A DNA stretch of 64,000 nt, from NCBI RefSeq assembly GCF_000310205.1, contig NZ_AMXE01000005.1, positions 38,519 through 102,518 of the forward strand, read 5' to 3'. Under the pieces are notes generated by a model. That model made no database searches. It was not told where the DNA came from and saw only the letters and a program-made list of their open reading frames with translations. Position 1 is the stretch's first letter. Each line of letters opens with the position of its first letter. Source of the stretch: Thauera linaloolentis 47Lol = DSM 12138 (GTDB lineage: Bacteria > Pseudomonadota > Gammaproteobacteria > Burkholderiales > Rhodocyclaceae). Below, piece by piece: positions 61,073-64,000 of the stretch. The position numbers were made by a program, and so were the translations under genes.

Positions 61073-61885
61073 ATGGCGCAGCAGAACGACCCACCACCCG
61101 TAAGCGGGCCGGGCCAACCCGACCCTGCCCCGCCCTTCCCGGGCGTACGCGACGTCCCCCTCGGCGCACCGCTGCGCTGGATCGCGCTCGGCGCGGGCGA
61201 CCTGAAAGCCTGCGCGATCCCGAGCCTGTTCTACGGCTTCTGCTTCACCGGCATGGGCCTGCTGCTCACGGTCGCCTTTCGCCACGCCTACGAGTACGTC
61301 TTCGCGCTGACCTCCGGCTTTCTTATCCTCGGCCCCTTCCTCGCGATGGGCCTGTACGAGATCAGCCGCCGCAGGCAGCGCGGCGAGGCCTGCGAGTTGC
61401 TGCCGACACTCACGGTATGGCGGCGCAACGCCGGCAACATTGGCGTGTTCGCGGTCGTGCTCGGCATCGTCTTCCTCGTGTGGGCGCGTGCCTCGCTGAT
61501 CGTGTTCGCCCTGTTCTATACCGGCGAGATGCCCGACCTGTCGGACTTCATCGGCCAGGTGCTGAGCCTCGAGAACCTGGAATTCCTCGCGGCCTACTTC
61601 GGGGTCGGCCTGGTCTTCGCCTTCATCGCCTTCGCCGCCAGCGTGGTCGCCGTCCCGCTGATGCTCGACCGCAACCAGGACGCCATCAGCTCGATGCTGG
61701 CCAGCTTTTCCGCGCTGCTGCGCAACCCCGGGACGATGCTGGTGTGGGCGGTGCTGATCGTGTCGCTGACGCTGCTCGGCTTTCTCACCTTCCACGTCGG
61801 CCTGGTGGTCATGATGCCCATCATCGGCCACGCCACCTGGCATGCCTACCGCGACCTGGTCGAGCCGCAGGGGCCGCCGGGTTAG
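61073..61885 (+). CDS. DUF2189-like integral membrane protein
   Basis: This 270-residue inner-membrane protein has a Pro-rich cytoplasmic N-terminus and about six transmembrane segments (for example IPSLFYGFCFTGMGLLLTV, LTSGFLILGPFLAMGLYEI, IGVFAVVLGIVFLVWARASL, YFGVGLVFAFIAFAASVVAV). The GLYEISRRRQRGE and HATWHAYRDLV segments match the DUF2189 group. Function is unknown. AGGAGAG precedes the ATG. Confidence 0.8.
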   Translation: MAQQNDPPPVSGPGQPDPAPPFPGVRDVPLGAPLRWIALGAGDLKACAIPSLFYGFCFTGMGLLLTVAFRHAYEYVFALTSGFLILGPFLAMGLYEISRRRQRGEACELLPTLTVWRRNAGNIGVFAVVLGIVFLVWARASLIVFALFYTGEMPDLSDFIGQVLSLENLEFLAAYFGVGLVFAFIAFAASVVAVPLMLDRNQDAISSMLASFSALLRNPGTMLVWAVLIVSLTLLGFLTFHVGLVVMMPIIGHATWHAYRDLVEPQGPPG

Positions 61886-61920
61886 GCCCGCACCGCGCCA
61901 ATGCCAGCGGGACGGCGGCG

Positions 61921-62772
61921 CTAGTCCAGCAGCTCCAGCACCACCGGCTGGTGGTCGGAGGCCGGGGTGTCGGCCAGGACCTCGACCGCACGCACGCGCG
62001 GCGCCAGGTCGGCGCTGACGAAGAAGAAATCGCAGCAGAACGCGCGCTCGGGCCAATCCGCGCCATGCAGGCCCACGCTCGGCGGATGGGGCACCCCTGG
62101 CCTGCAGACCATCCACGCATCGCGCCACGCCGGCACCTCCGCGCCGATCGGCGCCTGCATCGAGGCATGCTCGTCCGAGCCTGGCTCGCAGTTGAAATCG
62201 CCGCACACGATGGCCGAGGCCGGACGCGGCCAGGCGGCAAAGCTGGAGTTCGAGCCCTTGGCCGGCGCCGGCGCCGCGGCCTGCCCCGCGGCCTCCGCCT
62301 GCAAGCCCCGCAAGGCCGCTATCTGCGCCCGGCGCTGACGCTGCGAGTAATACTCCAGGTGCGTCGTCAGCACGCGGATCGGCCCGCCCGCCGCCATCAC
62401 CACCGCCTCCACGCACACCCGCTGCATCGACGGCGCGCTGGCGTCCGCCGGCGCAGGCAGCATGTGGCGGAACACCTGGCCCACCGGCAGGCGCGACAGC
62501 AGCAGATTGCCGAACAGCGCCCGCCCGCCCCGGCCGCCGGGGACGTCCAGCGCCGCGCCGAACACCGCCGCATGGTCGGGGAAGGCCGCCGCCAGCGCCA
62601 TCACTTCGTCGCCGACCGCGCCGCCCGGCAGCCCCTCGAAATTGCACGCTACTTCCTGCAGGCAGATCAGGTCGAAGCCACCCGCCGCGCGGATCGCCGC
62701 GATCGTGCGCGCCAGGTCCACGCGGCCATCGGCCCCGCGCCCCCATTGAATGTTCCAGCTCAGGATTCTCAT
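61921..62772 (-). CDS. Endonuclease/exonuclease/phosphatase family protein
   Basis: This 283-residue EEP-fold metalloenzyme has the catalytic blocks MRILSWNIQWGRG, LICLQEVACN (metal-binding Glu), TTHLEYYSQRQR, IVCGDFNCEPGS and the C-terminal SDHQPVVLELL (Asp-His). There is no signal peptide. Substrates of the family range from DNA to phospholipids and inositol phosphates; I cannot choose. The frame is open above 62772, but only this start aligns with the first motif. Confidence 0.88.
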   Translation of the reverse strand: MRILSWNIQWGRGADGRVDLARTIAAIRAAGGFDLICLQEVACNFEGLPGGAVGDEVMALAAAFPDHAAVFGAALDVPGGRGGRALFGNLLLSRLPVGQVFRHMLPAPADASAPSMQRVCVEAVVMAAGGPIRVLTTHLEYYSQRQRRAQIAALRGLQAEAAGQAAAPAPAKGSNSSFAAWPRPASAIVCGDFNCEPGSDEHASMQAPIGAEVPAWRDAWMVCRPGVPHPPSVGLHGADWPERAFCCDFFFVSADLAPRVRAVEVLADTPASDHQPVVLELLD

Positions 62773-63025
62773 CGGCGAGCCCTCTTCGGAAACAGCGGCA
62801 GATCCGGCCCATGCCGCCATGCCGCGCCGCGATGGCCACGGCGCAGAAAACGGAATTTTGCACCCATGCACGGCTTGCCGCGAGCGCCGGCCTGCCTCTT
62901 CCATGCGCGGCGGATGGCGGCATCGTCGGGCAAGCGGCCGCGGCAGGCCATCCGCATTCGCGCCGCGGGCGTTCCGGCATCCGCTGCAATCGCCGATAAT
63001 CGCAGTTCGCCTCACGGAGCATCCC

Positions 63026-63880
63026 ATGCATTCAGCACAGGAACTGGCCAGCCAGATCGAAGTCCTCGCGTCGCTGCCGACCGTCTACGACCGCATCCGC
63101 GAGCAGCTGGAATCGCCCACCGGCTCCGCGTTCGAGGTCGCGCGCCTGGTCTCGGCCGACCCCGCGCTCACCGCGCGCGTGCTGCGGCTGGTCAACAGCG
63201 CGATGTATGGTCACCGCGGCGAGATCGACAACATCGTGCACGCCGTGCAGATCCTGGGCCTGCAGCAGGTACACGATCTGGTGCTGGCAATGTCGTTGCA
63301 CGCGGTGTTCACCGGCATCCGCCCGGCGCAGCTGGACATGAAGCGCTTCTGGCGCGACAGCGTGCTGTGCGCCCTAGCCTCCCGCGCCATCACGCAGCAC
63401 ACCGGGCGCCCGGGGGCGGAACGGATGTTCGTCATCGGCCTGCTGGCCGACATCGGCCACCTGGTCATGTTCCAGACCACGCCCGTACTGGCGGACACGG
63501 CCCGCCAGAGCACGGCGCAGACGGGCGAGGCCCTGCATCTGGCCGAACGGCGCATCATCGGCTGCGACTTCGCCGAAGTGGGCGCCGCGCTGATGGATCA
63601 GTGGCGGGTGCCCGCCACCTTCGCCGGCGCGATCGGCACCCAGACCCTGCCGCGGCTGGGCGGGGAGCATGCCGGCGACGCGGCCACGCTCAATCTCGCA
63701 CGCTGCATCGTCGAGGCCGACGCGCTCGACGCTTCGAGCGCGCACACCGGCGCGTGTGTCGATCCCTGCGTCTGGAAGCTGCTCGACATCACGCCCGACG
63801 AAATCGCCCCGATCCGCGAAGAGGCCGAACTCAACCTCGCCGCCTGGCTGGCGCTGTTCTTCCCGGCCCACGCGCACTGA
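63026..63880 (+). CDS. HDOD domain protein
   Basis: This 284-residue protein has an HDOD domain over most of its length (LASLPTVYDRIREQLESP, ADPALTARVLRLVNSAMYG, AVQILGLQQVHDLVLAMS, FVIGLLADIGHLVMFQTTP). HDOD proteins act in signalling and motility, often with c-di-GMP circuits. No catalytic HD pair or attached GGDEF/EAL domain is present. ATG 63026 follows GGAG; an upstream frame to 62750 overlaps the EEP gene antisense and is not used. Confidence 0.88.
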   Translation: MHSAQELASQIEVLASLPTVYDRIREQLESPTGSAFEVARLVSADPALTARVLRLVNSAMYGHRGEIDNIVHAVQILGLQQVHDLVLAMSLHAVFTGIRPAQLDMKRFWRDSVLCALASRAITQHTGRPGAERMFVIGLLADIGHLVMFQTTPVLADTARQSTAQTGEALHLAERRIIGCDFAEVGAALMDQWRVPATFAGAIGTQTLPRLGGEHAGDAATLNLARCIVEADALDASSAHTGACVDPCVWKLLDITPDEIAPIREEAELNLAAWLALFFPAHAH

Positions 63881-63888
63881 ACTGCCCG

Positions 63889-63915
63889 CCGCCGGCCCGG
63901 GCTGCGGGCCGGCGG
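63889..63915. terminator. Hairpin between the HDOD gene and the ALDH gene
   Basis: The 11-base arms 63889-63899 and 63905-63915 are perfect complements (core CCGGCCCG) around a 5-base loop between convergent genes. It has no clear T-tract. Confidence 0.6.
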
Positions 63916-63919
63916 TGGA

Positions 63920-64000
63920 TCACAGCGCCATCAGCACCGACTTGATCTCGGTGTACTGGTCGAACACCGCGCGCCCCATCTCGCGGCCGATGCCCGATTG
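63920..64000 (-). CDS. Aldehyde dehydrogenase, C-terminal fragment at window edge
   Basis: The stop codon is TGA at 63920-63922 on the minus strand, and 26 residues are visible. They contain QSGIGREMGRAVFDQY and TEIKSVLMAL, which is the usual C-terminus of NAD(P)-dependent aldehyde dehydrogenases. The catalytic Cys and Glu are outside the window, so the substrate cannot be judged. Confidence 0.85.
   Translation of the reverse strand, partial: QSGIGREMGRAVFDQYTEIKSVLMAL

Noticed and set aside
59762..63031. A long minus-strand open frame of more than 1000 codons spanning greB upstream region to the HDOD gene.
   Set aside because: It runs antisense to the YdcH-like, hydrolase and DUF2189-like genes, and only a part coincides with the EEP gene's neighbourhood. 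No domain is visible.

Overview
The window is a 64 kb piece of a GC-rich, gene-dense betaproteobacterial chromosome. The gene order (trpFBA-accD-folC-dedD-cvpA-purF-metZ, pgeF-rluD/bamD, phaC-phaB-phaB-phaR) and the lack of a signature gene from any other class suggest a Rhodocyclales organism of the Thauera/Azoarcus type. That placement is inference from synteny and composition, because no search could be run. No prophage, insertion sequence, CRISPR array or defence island was seen. The content is core metabolism and stress or storage physiology.

Layout. 1-1736: end of dnaK, then dnaJ. 1871-5441: cysS (-), then two cyclophilins (ppiA periplasmic, ppiB cytosolic) and lpxH (+). 5544-15774 (-): a long, tightly packed operon read from an EcfT/CbiQ-like membrane protein and truA through trpF, trpB, trpA, accD, folC, a SPOR protein, cvpA, purF and metZ. 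15835-18870: fimV (-). 19073-23569 (-): leuC, an entericidin-like lipoprotein, leuD, leuB and asd. 23667-26925 (-): M48 metalloprotease lipoprotein, MFS transporter, aroC. 27029-29212 (-): ilvBN acetolactate synthase with a valine-rich leader peptide and a terminator hairpin, a textbook attenuation arrangement. 29301-32090 (-): fadD, CBS protein, 7Fe ferredoxin. 32377-34138 (+): trxA-rho.

34217-40220 (-): 3-hydroxybutyryl-CoA dehydrogenase, a tRNA operon (Ala-GGC, Glu-UUC, Asp-GUC) with a near-consensus promoter, a GlcD-type flavoprotein, a patatin, rimO and phaR. 40352-43993 (-): two acetoacetyl-CoA reductases and PHA synthase, with a divergent small membrane protein. 44332-46902: pgeF and rluD (-) divergent from bamD (+). 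47049-47555: marR. 47831-52547 (-): a complete branched-chain amino acid type ABC transporter (livG-livF-substrate binding-livH-livM). 52785-53474 (+): a ModA-like protein without a signal peptide. 53593-59047 (-): htpG and two paralogous chemoreceptors. 59211-63880: greB, YdcH-like protein, alpha/beta hydrolase, DUF2189-like membrane protein, EEP-family nuclease/phosphatase and an HDOD protein. 63920-end: the C-terminus of an aldehyde dehydrogenase.

Functional threads. Branched-chain amino acid synthesis (leuCDB, ilvBN), tryptophan, purine, folate, methionine and lysine/threonine (asd) steps lie close together. The PHA block (phaC, two phaB, phaR, plus a 3-hydroxybutyryl-CoA dehydrogenase and fadD nearby) points to carbon storage from acyl-CoA. 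The most notable points are the ilvBN attenuator, a Rho with a 62-residue Arg-rich N-terminal extension starting at a TTG inside trxA, a Walker A Lys-to-Arg change in LivF, the entericidin gene embedded in the leu operon, and the ModA-like protein that seems to stay in the cytoplasm. I did not find a convincing wholly new system.
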